The notes beneath the pieces are model-generated. The model was not told where the DNA came from and searched no databases. It was given only the letters and a program-made list of their open reading frames with translations. DNA of 64,000 nucleotides from Casuarina equisetifolia (taxonomy: Eukaryota; Streptophyta; Magnoliopsida; Fagales; Casuarinaceae), in the NCBI GenBank assembly GCA_028551475.1, contig CM052355.1:10831129-10895128 (forward strand), read 5' to 3'. Below, piece after piece: positions 1 to 10,954 of this stretch. The first letter of the stretch is position 1; every line of letters starts with the position of its first letter. The translations under genes were made by a program, and so were the position numbers.

Positions 1-666
1 TTTGGATAGGATCAATGGATGTAGCTTTACTTAAAGAGATATGATTTTTGAATAATGTTTAAAGTAAAGTTTTTGTTTTTCAAATTCATGTGTTGATTTT
101 TGTATTTAACTTTTAACTTTCTTACAAACAGCTTGTTAGATATTTTGACTAGTAATGTAAACAGTGCTTGTTTGGTGACAACATAATGATGTGGAAGTAT
201 AAAAAATTGGATGGGTATACACATTCTTGCTTGCTGGCTAACTGATTTCAAATAGAATAATTCAAAAAGCAATAGTCTCTTCTAGAATTCCAATTACACT
301 TGCTAAAATAAAGTAAAATAAGTGTTATGTAGGTTACTAACAAACTCGTTTAAGTAAACAAAAACCCGAAATCAATCAAAACTTGATACTAATAGAGAGC
401 AGATAAGAAAAATTGTTATTAATTATATGGGTTATGTTATTAAATACTATAGCTTGTTTGGATGTTAATGTAGGAACTACTATTGCTGCTAAATAATATG
501 CTAAAAAAAGTTTAGGCATACTAGAAAGCAATCTAATTAGTGTTTACACAAGTGATTCCATGAGATGATTGATAAGACGAGAATCTCTATATGAGAAGTG
601 GAAAGAATAGTGACAAGCTAATGTTTAGCTCTTCATGAATGGAATCTTTACAATTGTTTACTTGGG
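1..666. other. AT-rich intergenic DNA, no gene recognised
   Basis: I see no coding region, RNA gene or clear repeat here beyond AT-rich sequence. The short open frames have no recognisable motif. Confidence 0.5.
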
Positions 667-742
667 CATATCCTATCCCTTCATTATGTCCTTTCTTTTC
701 TCGTTCTAGTGGTGATATTGTGAGATCAATTAATTTGTCATG
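667..742 (-). repeat. copy 1 of an inverted dispersed repeat pair
   Basis: Read on the minus strand, this stretch matches 5742-5814 on the plus strand at roughly 80% identity by eye. Both copies can be read in a matching frame with a shared KKGHNEG motif, so the unit probably derives from a coding repeat. It lies just past the integrase-like end of the Copia relic at 770-3472. The family is not recognised. Confidence 0.45.
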
Positions 743-779
743 TACATAGTGTTCATGAATCTTTAAAGAAGAATCAAGA

Positions 780-1362
780 CCCATCACAATGAAGTGTATG
801 ATAAGGCCCCTAAATGTAAATGTGTATGAATAAGAAAAGAGATGAAGCATGAGAGGAATTGGTAGGGAAAGAAGACCAAGGTTGTTTGGCCATAGGACAA
901 ATCAAACATTTTAAATGTGAGAGGAAAGCACTATAACCCAAATGTTGTGATAAAGTAAAATATTATTATTAAAAGTGGCATTACAAAAGGTGTCCACATT
1001 GTGAAAAGTACATGAATTTAAATTGAAATTAACAAGAATGAAAATCCAAAAATAAAGGCCTTGTTGAGTATTACTTAAGTCCATTAGCTTGTCAGTTGAA
1101 TATGCCTAAAAAAATAGAAATTAGAATCCAAAATGGCTTGACAATTATTATTCACACATGCTTTGGAAACATAAATGAGATTAAATTGAAATTCTAAAAC
1201 ATAAAGAATTTTTTTTATGATAAAGTAAAGGTTAAGTTGGACATTACCAATTTTGGTAATGGAAGTGAAGTTTCTAGTAAAGAGACGTACATACATGGAA
1301 GGGTGGAAATTATGAATTTTTGAAAAAATAAAATTGATCACAAATAATGTAGTCACTAACAC
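780..1362 (-). pseudogene. Copia protease / pre-integrase remnant
   Basis: Minus-strand translation of 1362-1084 resembles the Copia protease to GAG-pre-integrase segment, with the hydrophobic run ILYVLEFQFNLIYVSKAC that normally follows the protease core. Further on, about 890-780 reads LKCLICPMAKQPW and then GPYHT, like the integrase zinc-binding end and the start of the catalytic core. Frames change several times and stops intervene, so it cannot be functional. Confidence 0.5.
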
Positions 1363-1559
1363 CTGAACTAATAAGTCAATTAGAAGGTAAAATCGAACTC
1401 ATAAAGCATAAAGAAGTGCCTTTAAAACTAACAATTTTGTCAGGTTAGTCCATCTAGTTGAAAGCCTGAATAATTTATTAAAGTTAAGCTTTACTAAAAG
1501 TTGATTGGGCTTGTCTTTAAAAGTCACAACATTTGATGTGGATTCTTTGTCCTTAAAAT

Positions 1560-3132
1560 CGTGACCTCAAAGCCTGTCATGTAATTTCCAACAAGTCTCT
1601 TTAGTGTGGTTGGTTTATTTACAATGACAGCAAAACAAATGGTTGGATTGGCGTGAGTGCAATCCATTAGGGCCTCTGTGTGCAGGTGCACTAGTGACTT
1701 GTTAGGAGCCATTGATCTACAAAGACGTGATTGCATAAGAACCATTAGATGAAGGTGCCCTCATGATGACGTGTGAGTCATCATATCTAGGTAAGGCATG
1801 GGAGCCATTTGATCCCAAGAAGAAGGCATGAGCATTTCCCTCATGAAACCCTATGGAGCCCGTGTCTACTACCCAATTGCCACCACCATGAGCAACAAGA
1901 GTTTGTAGAGCAGGAGTGCCCTAAATGGCAAGAATGACATAATCGCCAACGCAGAGATACTCAACGAAGGTGATGTAATGGTTTTCTTCCTAGATAAGGA
2001 GGAAAGGAAGGCAACGTAGAGATGGCAAGGGATCCATAGCCAACATTTGAAATCAAAAGGAAGATAAGGACTCATTCAGAATCAAAAGAAACTAAGTGAG
2101 CCATTGTTTTTCCTTATGTCGATGAAATTGGCAAAGAGTCAAATTAGGACCTTCAAGCGGTTCCACGATTTGGTTGAATTTGTGGCAGATGGCCATGAAA
2201 TGATTATAGATGACAATAATAGCAAGGTTACCTTACTTTAATTTAGAGAGTTTTTGCTTGATCTAGAAAAGGTAGACGTAATCGGGATGGCTATAGAGAA
2301 TCTTAGAGAACCTTCACTTCATGTCTTCGATGGACAGAATAGCGGCGGTGAACTTTGGGGATAAGGTGTTCCCAATCCACATATAGACCAATTAGGAACA
2401 CTTGTGCCATTATTGCACCAGGCAATTGATGGCTAGAATCAAAATGGTGCCATCAAGAAAGTCGTCCTTTTCCTTCATGATAAGGGCATGACACAACTTG
2501 CAAGACCAAACAGAGTAAGTCTTAGTGCCAGTTGGGTGATGAGCCATAACTCGGGGTTGTCGAAGGTGCTTATGTAGTGGAGGTCATCAAGTTTAGGGCA
2601 GGCAATGGTGGAATAGAGCAAGAAAATTAGGGTTGAATTCGGATAGGGATTGGACTGAAACTTAAGTGAGAGAATGGGTAGGGATTCAAACCCAAACTTG
2701 ACAAGGCCGAGCCACCCATGGGATTATGGACTGAGGCAAAACTAGGAAAAGGCTCAATAGGCAATGTGGAGGAGAGGCCCAAGGAGGTCAAGGGCAATAA
2801 AGAAGTATGGGACAAGCCACAAGGAGAGGCATGAGATAATATAGGCCCGATACCACTAGGAAATAATTGGGAGCCCAAGACATAGATTGGGCTAAGTAGG
2901 GCAACCAAGGAAGGGCTAGAGGTGGGACAAAAGAGTTCGAGACAAAGTAGGGTGAGATGGTTAGGCCTGAGGTAGGTAATTGAGAAACAACATTCAAAGT
3001 CACAATGGCAAAGAAAGGAACGCCTATGTGAAAAACACTAGGTGAGGTAGAGGCACGAGGGGAATTTGGGATGTGTGTGACATCCTTGATAATAGGAGCA
3101 TCAGGATTAGTTGGAAATTTTGACATGGTCAT
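1560..3132 (-). pseudogene. Copia gag remnant with zinc knuckle
   Basis: Minus-strand sequence after the primer site opens with a Met-Ser/Pro-rich stretch (3132-2790) and continues as broken gag. At about 1635-1590 it reads CHCK, then a stop, TNH, TKETC and WKLH, which is the CX2CX4HX4C zinc knuckle of Copia gag with an in-frame stop inside it. The gene is dead. The assignment rests on the knuckle plus its position behind an LTR and primer site. Confidence 0.5.
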
Positions 3133-3210
3133 AAGGAAAGGAGAAAAACAAAGCTAAGGAGAACAAAAAGAAAAGGTATGCAAAAGCTTGAGGCTAGAAT
3201 AAAAAAACTA

Positions 3211-3224
3211 GGCTCATGATACCA
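3211..3224 (-). other. primer-binding site of Copia relic B
   Basis: The minus strand reads TGGTATCATGAGCC directly after the LTR end. Plant Copia elements use the initiator tRNA-Met 3' end as primer, whose complement is TGGTATCAGAGC; this copy differs slightly. Confidence 0.6.
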
Positions 3225-3472
3225 TGTCACAAAATGAGGGTGAAGAAAAACATGAAATTGGAAGGCTTTGGTGTGTTGCTTTCTTGAAGAGAATTGTATA
3301 TATGGTGTCCTTTTATAATGTAAAGATCAACCATAAAGAAAATATACAAAGAATAAATTGAATATAAACTTATTATACACAATAATATTTTTTCAAATAA
3401 CTTACAAAATATGAAAGAATAATAAACCCAATTAGGAAGCATATATTCCTAAATATGTACACATATCTCTAA
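3225..3472 (-). repeat. probable 5' LTR of Copia relic B
   Basis: On the minus strand this roughly 250-bp stretch ends in CA next to the primer-binding site and contains a TATA-like TATAAAAGGACACC in its middle, as expected for a short Copia LTR promoter. The outer boundary is approximate because no partner LTR was found. Confidence 0.5.
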
Positions 3473-3759
3473 TAGTCTTCAATTAACCCAATTTATCAAT
3501 AATGACAAACTAGATGATGTTTAAATTTAAACAGAACTAATAAGCCAATCTTAATTTTATTGATAATATGTTTATCTATCTAATAAACCCAACTCCATGT
3601 CATATCTTCCCAATTAGTAGTCCAATAAATATTTGCTCTCTAGCCTATGAGTGCATTAACATTATGACTACACATACAAGTCATTAGGCTAAATGACAAA
3701 GTGATAATAAAAAGAAAAGGTGGAAGGGAAGTTCTAAGAAATGAAACACAATGGAAGGG

Positions 3760-4870
3760 AGCACTAAAGTTTTCTTCTAATTCTTTAGAAACTAACTCAT
3801 GACAACCTTGTCAAGTCATTTTCACAACTTTAGAATGTTAAGGTAAAGCTTGTGATCAACTTTGCTAAGCCTAATCAGATCCTTAGTTGTATGATATTGA
3901 AAAACATAAAATTGATTGAAGAAAAGAGCCATACAATTAGTGTCATAAGTTAGTTTCTGAATGGAAAGCAATTTAGGACAAGGGTGATAATGGCCAATGT
4001 GGGTGACAAGACTACGTGTTTAATTAAGTAATATAATACTACTAGGGAAAACGTATGGAAAAACAAAATCAAGAACATGTAATGTGCATATGATGTGGTC
4101 AATAGCCCGAAGTCAATAATCCAAGAAAATGAAATGGGTGAACAAGAAGAAGCCGTACTATGAATAGATTAGAAGGACCTATTTTGTTAATTAAGATGAG
4201 GAGCTTGTGTTGTTGGTCCACGGTGAGCTAGAGCCTAATGGACCCATTAAACACACTACCCCAGCTAAGAGGTGGATGGCCTAAAATACTAGCGCTTGGA
4301 GTAGGTGGGTAGGACAATTAACCAAAAGAAGGCCCACTAGAGGAGTCCAATTGGAGTGAATGTTGGGGCCCACAGACAAAAGGATGAGTGGCCCCAGCAG
4401 AAAATGAAACAAAAGGCCTATAAGCAGAAGCAATATGGGCTAAAGGCCCAAGGGAACCAGATTTGCATCGAGACCCACCATGGGACTTGGGCCTGCCACC
4501 AGCCAGGTAGCCCATAAGTTGGTAGCAACTCTCCTTAAGGTGACTAGGCTTATTGCAATGAGTGCAAATGGGTCTGGTAGAATGAGCTTGTGTGGACCCA
4601 CCTACTCGAAGAGGTCCATCTCGCACGTGAGGAAGGAGCACTCAAGCCCATGATGGGTTGAGGCTAGCGCTAATGTCACCAAGGAGAGAAGGACGATCGT
4701 CGGTGGTGGCACTCTGGAGCAAGTCCTGCTTCGCCAGTGAATAGAGCTTTTCCACGCTTATAGCTTATCACGGGACAAGATGGTGGAGTGAAGGGTGAAG
4801 AACTCCTCCGATAAAGCCAAGAGGAACTTCATTGATTGGTTTTCTTCCTCGTAGTGCTAAAGTTATTTGT
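3760..4870 (-). pseudogene. second Copia relic (A): gag to pre-integrase
   Basis: Minus-strand translation from about 4860 gives broken gag (MKFLLALSEEFF, then IL and DKL), then at about 4590-4545 the zinc knuckle CTHCNKPSHLKESC (CX2CX4HX4C) followed by YQLMGY, typical of Copia gag. Further down, about 4120-3770, come traces of the protease (WI..., DF-like) and the following LSPNLLSIQKLTYD-like segment in shifting frames. Relic A lies upstream of relic B in the same orientation and has its own knuckle, so two elements are present. No LTR was found for it. Confidence 0.5.
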
Positions 4871-7334
4871 TAGTTTTACAAGTGTTGAAAAAAAAACACA
4901 AGTAACAATAGAGAAAAGGCTATTAGGCATCCAAATTGCCCCAAAGTTCTTCAGATGAAGGTAGAAAAAGGTGAGATCGACATTAGAGGCATTGGTAGAT
5001 AGGTAGAAGATGTCGATGGCTTGTTTTAGGGAGAATTTTTGGGTCCCTCTAATTTAATTAAAGCTATCTCGAGCGATAATAAGGAAAAAACAAAGGTCAA
5101 TGTCAAAAACACATCATATGGATGATAGAATCCTAACAATAACTTCACGTTTTACAAAAATCAAGCATACCATCAAATTGAAAAAATAAAATACCTACAA
5201 TTTTCTTTTATCAATTTTAGGAAAATAATTGCAAATTAAGCGAAACCAAAAATTTGTGCAAATTGATAAAAGATAGATTTTATGTGCTAAATAAATATGC
5301 AACATAAAAAAAAACTATAATGATTTTAATTATCTAAGTAGAAGTATGATACAAAGGCCTTCCATGTCAAGAATGTTCTTGCATCTATTTCAAAGATTGG
5401 GTTTTAGATTGGCACCGAAAAATATCAACGAATCATATATAATAATAATGTCATTTGGCGATCATTTGCAGTCTAATGTAACAAATTGGATGTAGTTCTT
5501 GTCCCATTGTTAAAGCCAAAAGAAAGACAACAAAACCTAGCATCATCTTTAGACCTTTGGAAGCATGACATACAAGCCTCCACCTTTGGCCTTGGGAAAA
5601 GTATAGGATTCATCAATATCATTTTTGAAAGGGAACTCCTAGTGCAATATGGTGAGCAAATCAAGCCATGGTATAATTTAGATCCAAAAAAATGTGCAAA
5701 CAGAAGAGCAAAGGATAACTTTGTTATTGCTTCTTTGCATGCATGACAAATCAATTGATCTCACAACATCAACACAGTGGGAGAAAAAAGGACATAATGA
5801 GGGGAAAGGATATGTGCAAATCCCATTCATCACCTAGTAAACAACCGAAGAACTTCCATTTTTATCAATGTGAAATCAATTAACCATCCAAACATGATAA
5901 AGAAATGAGCATAAAAGGATGACATTTTGTCCAAGCATAGACTAGAGAATAAGGATCACAACTTGTCAACTTCATCTCAAAAACATACCATAGAGAAAAA
6001 TTTCTGGTTAAACATAATCAAATATCATAAATCCTCCTCATAAAGGATAACAAATATATACAAGAAGAGGAAGAAAGAAAATAAAAGAACACTGCAATGA
6101 GCCTCAAAATATTCTCTCTGTGTACAAGTTTTTTGTTACATGATACAAATTGAAACAATAAGATTGATGCTGGAAAGACAAAACATTCTTCCTACTTACA
6201 ATGATGTTTGAAGACATTGAAGCCTATGAAGGAATTACCTTTCCTGAAGGAAAAAAAAAATCACTTGATTATTAGTTAACTTACATGAAGACCAGTTCCA
6301 GCAGAGTTTAGATCCCTTTTCTCCATCAAATGTTCATCGTTTGAAATATTCAGTAAAATACAGAGATTTGTCAATCGAGCTTCTGTTCCCAACTTTACGG
6401 CCCAGCCCAGAAGCATATATTGCCTCTAGAGTGCAGCGATAAGCATGCTTTTATGATATAAAGGACTTGACATGATCATGTGGGGAATGTATGAATCAAG
6501 TGGCGGAAATCTCCTCCGCAAACTTCACACAGCAGTTGTATAAAGTCTGTTTTAACTCATGAAGACCCTCACTATCGACATACATAATGCGCCCCTAATT
6601 ATGAAAGCAAGAAGGTTTTGCTTTTCTTGCACAGTGGTGGAGATGGTCATATTTAATGGCGGAAAGACGTGCACCCTTTTGGCTCGCGTGAGATTTGAAA
6701 AGGAGAAGAGGTTTTGCTTTGGACGTGAAGGTTAATTTATTAAAAGAAAAAACCTGCAAAGAACATGTCTATTTTACAAAAGAGCCACTATTCTATTTTG
6801 GGCTGTAGATGTACGTACTGATCCACAGATGAGATGTCAACGATGGGGTTTGAAGACGGGACGACAACCGACCGGAGAACCGATGGATGCCACCGAAGAA
6901 AAGTCGGGAGGCTGGGAAGCATCAAATAGCTGTTGAAATTTGAGATTTTGAAGAGCAACCGCGTGCCTTGAATCTCGCCCCCCATTTCGTACGTAAGGGT
7001 ACTTATTCGCTGCCGGCCAATCTGCATTTTTCGCGTTCTTTTTACGCAAAGGTCACCGTAACTATCCTACGGGAAAAGCATCCCGATTCCGGTACCATTT
7101 GATTGAGAAAGGAAAAAGATCCATCCAGGGCCGAAGTGCCTCCAATGCCGAGGGTGCATTGAACCAGATGGAACTGTGTTCACACCATCTCCTCCCCGAC
7201 GCGTTGAAATCCGGAAAATGAATAATCAAATCCTATCCTCTCCCACTCCACGACTGAAGGTTTAAAGGCTCAAAGGATTAATCGGATCGCAGATCTTCAA
7301 ACCCGGCAAAAGCGCGTATCAGACGTAGATCGAA
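4871..7334. other. intergenic DNA, no confident gene
   Basis: Mostly AT-rich DNA. A plus-strand open stretch at 5486-5746 (86 codons) runs into the inverted repeat copy at 5742 and looks like part of a repeat, not a gene. Short minus-strand frames at 6788-7049 have no recognisable motif. The last few hundred bases are more GC-balanced and belong to the LEA14 upstream region. Confidence 0.5.
5742..5814 (+). repeat. copy 2 of the inverted dispersed repeat pair
   Basis: This is the plus-strand partner of 667-742. The shared stretch begins CATGACAAAT and contains GGACATAATGA. The 86-codon open frame immediately upstream may be part of the same repeat. Confidence 0.45.
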
Positions 7335-7395
7335 ACGTGTCGCCTAAATAGAGTCATACGTGTCACAAACCCACGAGTTGGTCTCTTCCTATAAG
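7335..7395 (+). promoter_or_regulatory. two ABRE motifs and TATA box of the LEA14 gene
   Basis: ACGTGTC occurs at 7335-7341 and again at 7358-7364, 23 bp apart, followed by TATAAG at 7390-7395 and the start codon at 7449. ACGTGTC fits the abscisic-acid response element core ACGTGKC bound by bZIP factors of the ABF/AREB group, and such elements often act in pairs. Function is inferred from motif, spacing and the dehydration-linked gene downstream. Confidence 0.6.
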
Positions 7396-7448
7396 CACCG
7401 AACCGAGCTCTGACATCTCGGACTGGTCTTGCAAATTCTTCAACCAAA

Positions 7449-8451
7449 ATGTCGGAGTTGGTGGACAAGGCTAAGAACTTCGTGGCGGAGAAGTTGGCCA
7501 ACATAAAGAAGCCAGAGGCCAGCATCGATGACGTTGATTTCAAGCGCCTGAGCCTTGAATCGGTGGAGTACCTCGCTAAGGTGTCCGTGAAGAACCCCTA
7601 CGGACATTCCCTGCCCATCTGCGAGATCTCTTACACCCTCAAGAGTGCTGGCAGGTTTGATCTGATTCCCACCATCTTTCGTTTCGTTTTCTTTGTTATC
7701 TGGGTTCCTCACAGCCTCCACGGTCTTTCTATTTTGGGCGTGCTGGTTCATGTGAATTAAGTTTTGAATTGAAAAAACTGCTGCTACTTGTCTTTCATTT
7801 CTATGTATATTGGCAACCGAAAATATCTAAATGTGGCTTCGTTTCATGCGCGGTACGAGAAATAGAACGATGACATCTAGCCACCAAATTTCAGACTTGA
7901 TTTTTACAGAGATGGTACGATTGAAACCCTTAAAAATGTTCCCTCTGTTAAAAGATCTATCCTTGTTGTTCATTCAGTATTAGAAGATGATGAGGTTAAA
8001 TCGGGACGAGGAAACCAATGGAGAGTATCCAAAAAGTCCTTTTCTGTTCTATTCAATATTCTACAATAAAAAGAAACTTCCTCTGAAGAATCTACCACCA
8101 GGATACTCAACTATTGTAATAGAATAAGCGTTTAACAGAAATTGCTTCAAGATTTATACATAAGTTGATGGCATCTTGTGTGATTTGTATGTGCGGATCA
8201 GGGTGATTGCATCAGGAACGATGCCCGACCCAGGGTCACTGAAGGCCAGCGACACGACTTTGCTGGAGGTACCAGTGAAGGTGCCGCACAGTATACTGGT
8301 GAGCGTGGCGAGGGACGTGGGTGCAGATTGGGACATAGACTATGAGTTGGGACTCGGCCTCACAATTGACCTCCCCATCATTGGAAACTTCACCATTCCC
8401 CTCTCCACCAAGGGGGAGATCAAGCTACCCACCCTCACTGACATTTTTTAG
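7449..8451 (+). CDS. LEA14: LEA14-like late embryogenesis abundant protein (LEA_2)
   Basis: Two exons, 7449-7654 and 8202-8451, joined in an AG|G arginine codon with GT-AG splice sites, give 151 residues, the usual LEA14 length. The protein begins MSELVDKAKNFVAEKL; the LEA_2/WHy domain follows from about residue 28 (DVDFKRLSLESVEYLAKVSV, NPYG, PICEISYTLKSAGR) and exon 2 supplies SGTMPDPGSLKASD, KVPHSILVSVARDVGADWD and the ending GNFTIPLSTKGEIKLPTL. Family members are small, folded, atypical LEA proteins of the cytosol induced by drought, salt, cold or ABA. They have no signal peptide or membrane segment, and none is seen here. Paired ABRE motifs upstream fit ABA control. The match runs along the whole length. 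Confidence 0.93.
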
Positions 8452-8989
8452 AATCTTTCTTAAATTTCGGCTGTAACATCTTGCGTTTGCTCTGTCTAAA
8501 TGATTGTGCTATCCGTAAATGAAGTTCAGGAATAACTTGAGGGTCGAACTTCTTGTATTTTACATCTTTTAATCCGGAAACGATGCAGAAACGTAGAAAT
8601 GCTGGTTTCAGCGTTTGCTTGTTCCAGTGTTTACAGCATATTGACAGGAAATAGAGAGGAAGCAATGGTGAGAGAGAAATTGCTGGGAAACTCTAGTATT
8701 GGACTGCTTGAATTGAAACGATTACAAGGAAATAATTACAATGTAATAAAAGAATAAGTTTTATATACAAATTTATCTAATTCCCAAGCTTGGAATATTG
8801 TAATTATCCCAATAAGAAAGTAATAGGTATTAAGGCAACCGTATCTCCAACACATCACCATAAACCAGATCAGGGTGCTTGAGTTGAAACCGAGAGCCGG
8901 TGACTTCCTTCTCCCAATACTGTTGTGGTTATAGGCTTGTCGGGGATAAAAAGTTATCAATAAATTTTTTATCATCTCACCCACAAGAG
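8452..8989. other. 3' flank of LEA14, nothing else recognised
   Basis: Contains the expected 3' untranslated region of LEA14 and AT-rich spacer up to the tRNA gene. No coding signal. Confidence 0.5.
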
Positions 8990-9062
8990 GGGGATGTAGC
9001 TCAGATGGTAGAGCGCTCGCTTAGCATGCGAGAGGTACGGGGATCGATACCCCGCATCTCCA
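8990..9062 (+). tRNA. tRNA-Ala (anticodon AGC)
   Basis: A 73-nt cloverleaf. The acceptor stem GGGGATG pairs with CATCTCC (one G-U), the D arm has TAGCTCAGATGGTAGAG (A box), the anticodon loop carries AGC at 9023-9025 between CTCGC and GCGAG, and the T arm CGGGG-ATCGATA-CCCCG forms the B box. The discriminator base is A at 9062, no CCA is encoded, and a run of five T's follows at once as a Pol III terminator. It reads GCN codons through A34-to-inosine editing. Confidence 0.97.
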
Positions 9063-9818
9063 TTTTTATCACATAAGAGGAGTCTCGTTTTCCTAAAAAA
9101 AAACTTCGCAATCTCAGATTCTTTTACGGACTCGGTATGGAGGCCTCAGAAACCAAAAAAGAAGCCACGCGAAGGATGACAAAATGAAGCAAAATACTGG
9201 AATTTCAGTTCTTAAGAATCCCAAGCTTGTAAAATGCAATTCACCAGAGCACGAATCAGCAACTCGAATTTCCCAAAATCTAGAGGTAGAGTATGGTTCT
9301 TTCCTATTGGAAAAAGTAAATGAAGGTTTTGATCGGTTAACGATTGGGCCTTTCACATGTTCCTCTTGACCCTTCTCAATATTGTATGAACTTTGATAGG
9401 TGATGATTCTATTTTGACTTGATACTTTCTGTAGCAATTCATCAGGGGGTGCACACAATAGTCATAGCGATTCAAAAAGAAGGAGAACAAAACAGCGGTT
9501 GCGGATTGAGTTCATAACGCTCATGGAAATCAAAAGACACTCAAAAGTTTTGGGACGTCCACACTTATTAAATGAACGGTAATCTGCATAGCTTATACAA
9601 AGAACGAAAACCTACCTACAAATAGACTGGGGTCCTAAAAGCGGATGGGTCGTGTAACAATTACAAGTAATCTAGAAAGCTACAAATGAAATAAAGCAAC
9701 AACAAAAAAAGGTTAATAAACGGATTACAACATCAATAATCTTAACACTTTCTTTTAAGCCGAATATTTGTGTAAATCAAATACTTAGAACTTGAATAAT
9801 AAACATTAATATTATTTA
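9063..9818. other. intergenic DNA, nothing recognised
   Basis: Short frames at 9114-9458 have no recognisable motif. A stretch near 9521-9566 is loosely similar to 11096-11142 (GTTCAT..., CATGGAAAT, GTTTTGGG), too weak to classify. Confidence 0.4.
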
Positions 9819-10335
9819 TTATACAATGCTTTTGTAAATAAATTTGTAGGTTGTTTCTTTGCGTATATATAACATGTGCGAATGAAACTTTTCTGGAATA
9901 TTTCTAATACAAAATAAGTAAAAATGAAATTTACAACTATACGGTGAGTTACCTAATGGTCGTAGTGGAAAGTTATTGGATGAGGGATGTAAATGCCAAT
10001 AAAAGGTCTCATGTGCCAAATAAATTTCACATACAACATAAGTCATGGCTCTATATTTGGACTTGGCCAAAGACCTAGAAATAGTCAAATGTTTCTCGGT
10101 TCTAGCGACGAAAGGGACGAAGCTAACAATCACTGATTGTTCAAGCAGGCTACTATAGCATAATGATAGTGATCCCATAGTTTAGGCTTTTCTAAATTCC
10201 AATTTGGTCTAAAAAGACTCCCATCTATAAAACCCGATTTTCTTTTAGTCCCAAGGGTATTAAGAACTTGCCTGCTCCCAAGATTAAAGTTCAAATCATT
10301 GAGTTTTACTGTCGCTGACAGAGTCTCTGGAACAT
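9819..10335 (-). pseudogene. internally deleted Copia relic: gag joined to RNase H
   Basis: The minus strand from about 10335 reads TVKLNDLNF then LNTLGTKRKSGFIDGSL and KPKLWDHYHYAIVACLN, which resembles the N-terminal gag segment of Copia elements (LGxKNKxGFIDGS, then W and N landmarks). Within about 50 bases it passes into ISRSLAKSKYRAM and CEIYL, matching the conserved RNase H segment S-R-S-S-A-E-A-E-Y-R-A, and ends with a trace resembling the C-terminal TKAL end of pol. Everything normally between (zinc knuckle, protease, integrase, reverse transcriptase) is missing. Stops interrupt both parts. Confidence 0.5.
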
Positions 10336-10617
10336 CATATGGTCTTGGTATGGGTTTGTGTTCTACTATGCCAATTCAATCTCATGAGAGTCTGTCTGTG
10401 AATCTAAGAAGGAAGATGAAGTTACGGGTGTAATTTTCTGCTTCTTCTATGGACATAAGTGGAAAGAGGATATCTCCATTGGTTTCTAAAAAAGAGAAAG
10501 GTACTTGGTTTTATAGATAGGATAAGAGTATAACATGGTTTAATTTAGAGGAATTCACGGTCCTGAGGTGGTACAATGGAACTTCCCTTATCACTTGTAT
10601 GGGCTTATATTCACTAA

Positions 10618-10954
10618 GCTCCAAGTATCATTCACATTACATGATACTATGATGGTTCAATAATTTGATCATTATAGTGAAAAGACATGTTAAGATATAG
10701 ACTATAAATCTGAAGTTATTAAAAAAGTTATTAAAAATTTTGCTAATATGATAATGAATTTCACTACTTTTTAAGTCATCTTTTGAGTTAAATAATATAC
10801 CTCTTAATATAGCATCAGAATTTAAATTTCTTTCAATACCCCTATGAGCTCTCATTGGCTAAGTCATATTGTCCACATAATGTTATACTATAATAATCCA
10901 ATAATTTAACTATCATAAGACGATCATTATAGGAAGGCATATTAAGATGGGTTC
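10618..10954. repeat. pair of diverged direct repeats, about 240 bp apart
   Basis: 10618-10697 and 10857-10954 share an ordered set of blocks (GCT..AAGT, TACTAT, CAATAATTT, ATCATTATAG and a TTAAGAT end), with a short insertion in the second copy. Probably an old local duplication. Confidence 0.4.

Larger units (their letters stand above)
770..3472 (-). mobile_element. eroded Copia (Ty1) retrotransposon relic B
   Basis: Read on the minus strand, the parts come in Copia order: a short LTR (about 3225-3472), a primer-binding site (3211-3224), gag with a zinc knuckle (about 3132-1560), protease-like sequence (about 1362-1084) and the start of the integrase region (about 990-780). Stop codons and frameshifts break every part. 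Reverse transcriptase, RNase H and the 3' LTR were not found, so it is 5'-derived and truncated near 770. The order and the gag/protease signatures support the superfamily; lineage is not assigned. Confidence 0.65.

Noticed and set aside
5486-5746. 86-codon plus-strand gene
   Set aside because: An antisense frame of similar length exists, there is no known domain, and its end merges with a dispersed repeat.
7655-8201. LEA14 exon 1 read through into the following open frame
   Set aside because: The frame after 7654 has no LEA_2 similarity, while splicing to 8202 restores the full 151-residue family length.
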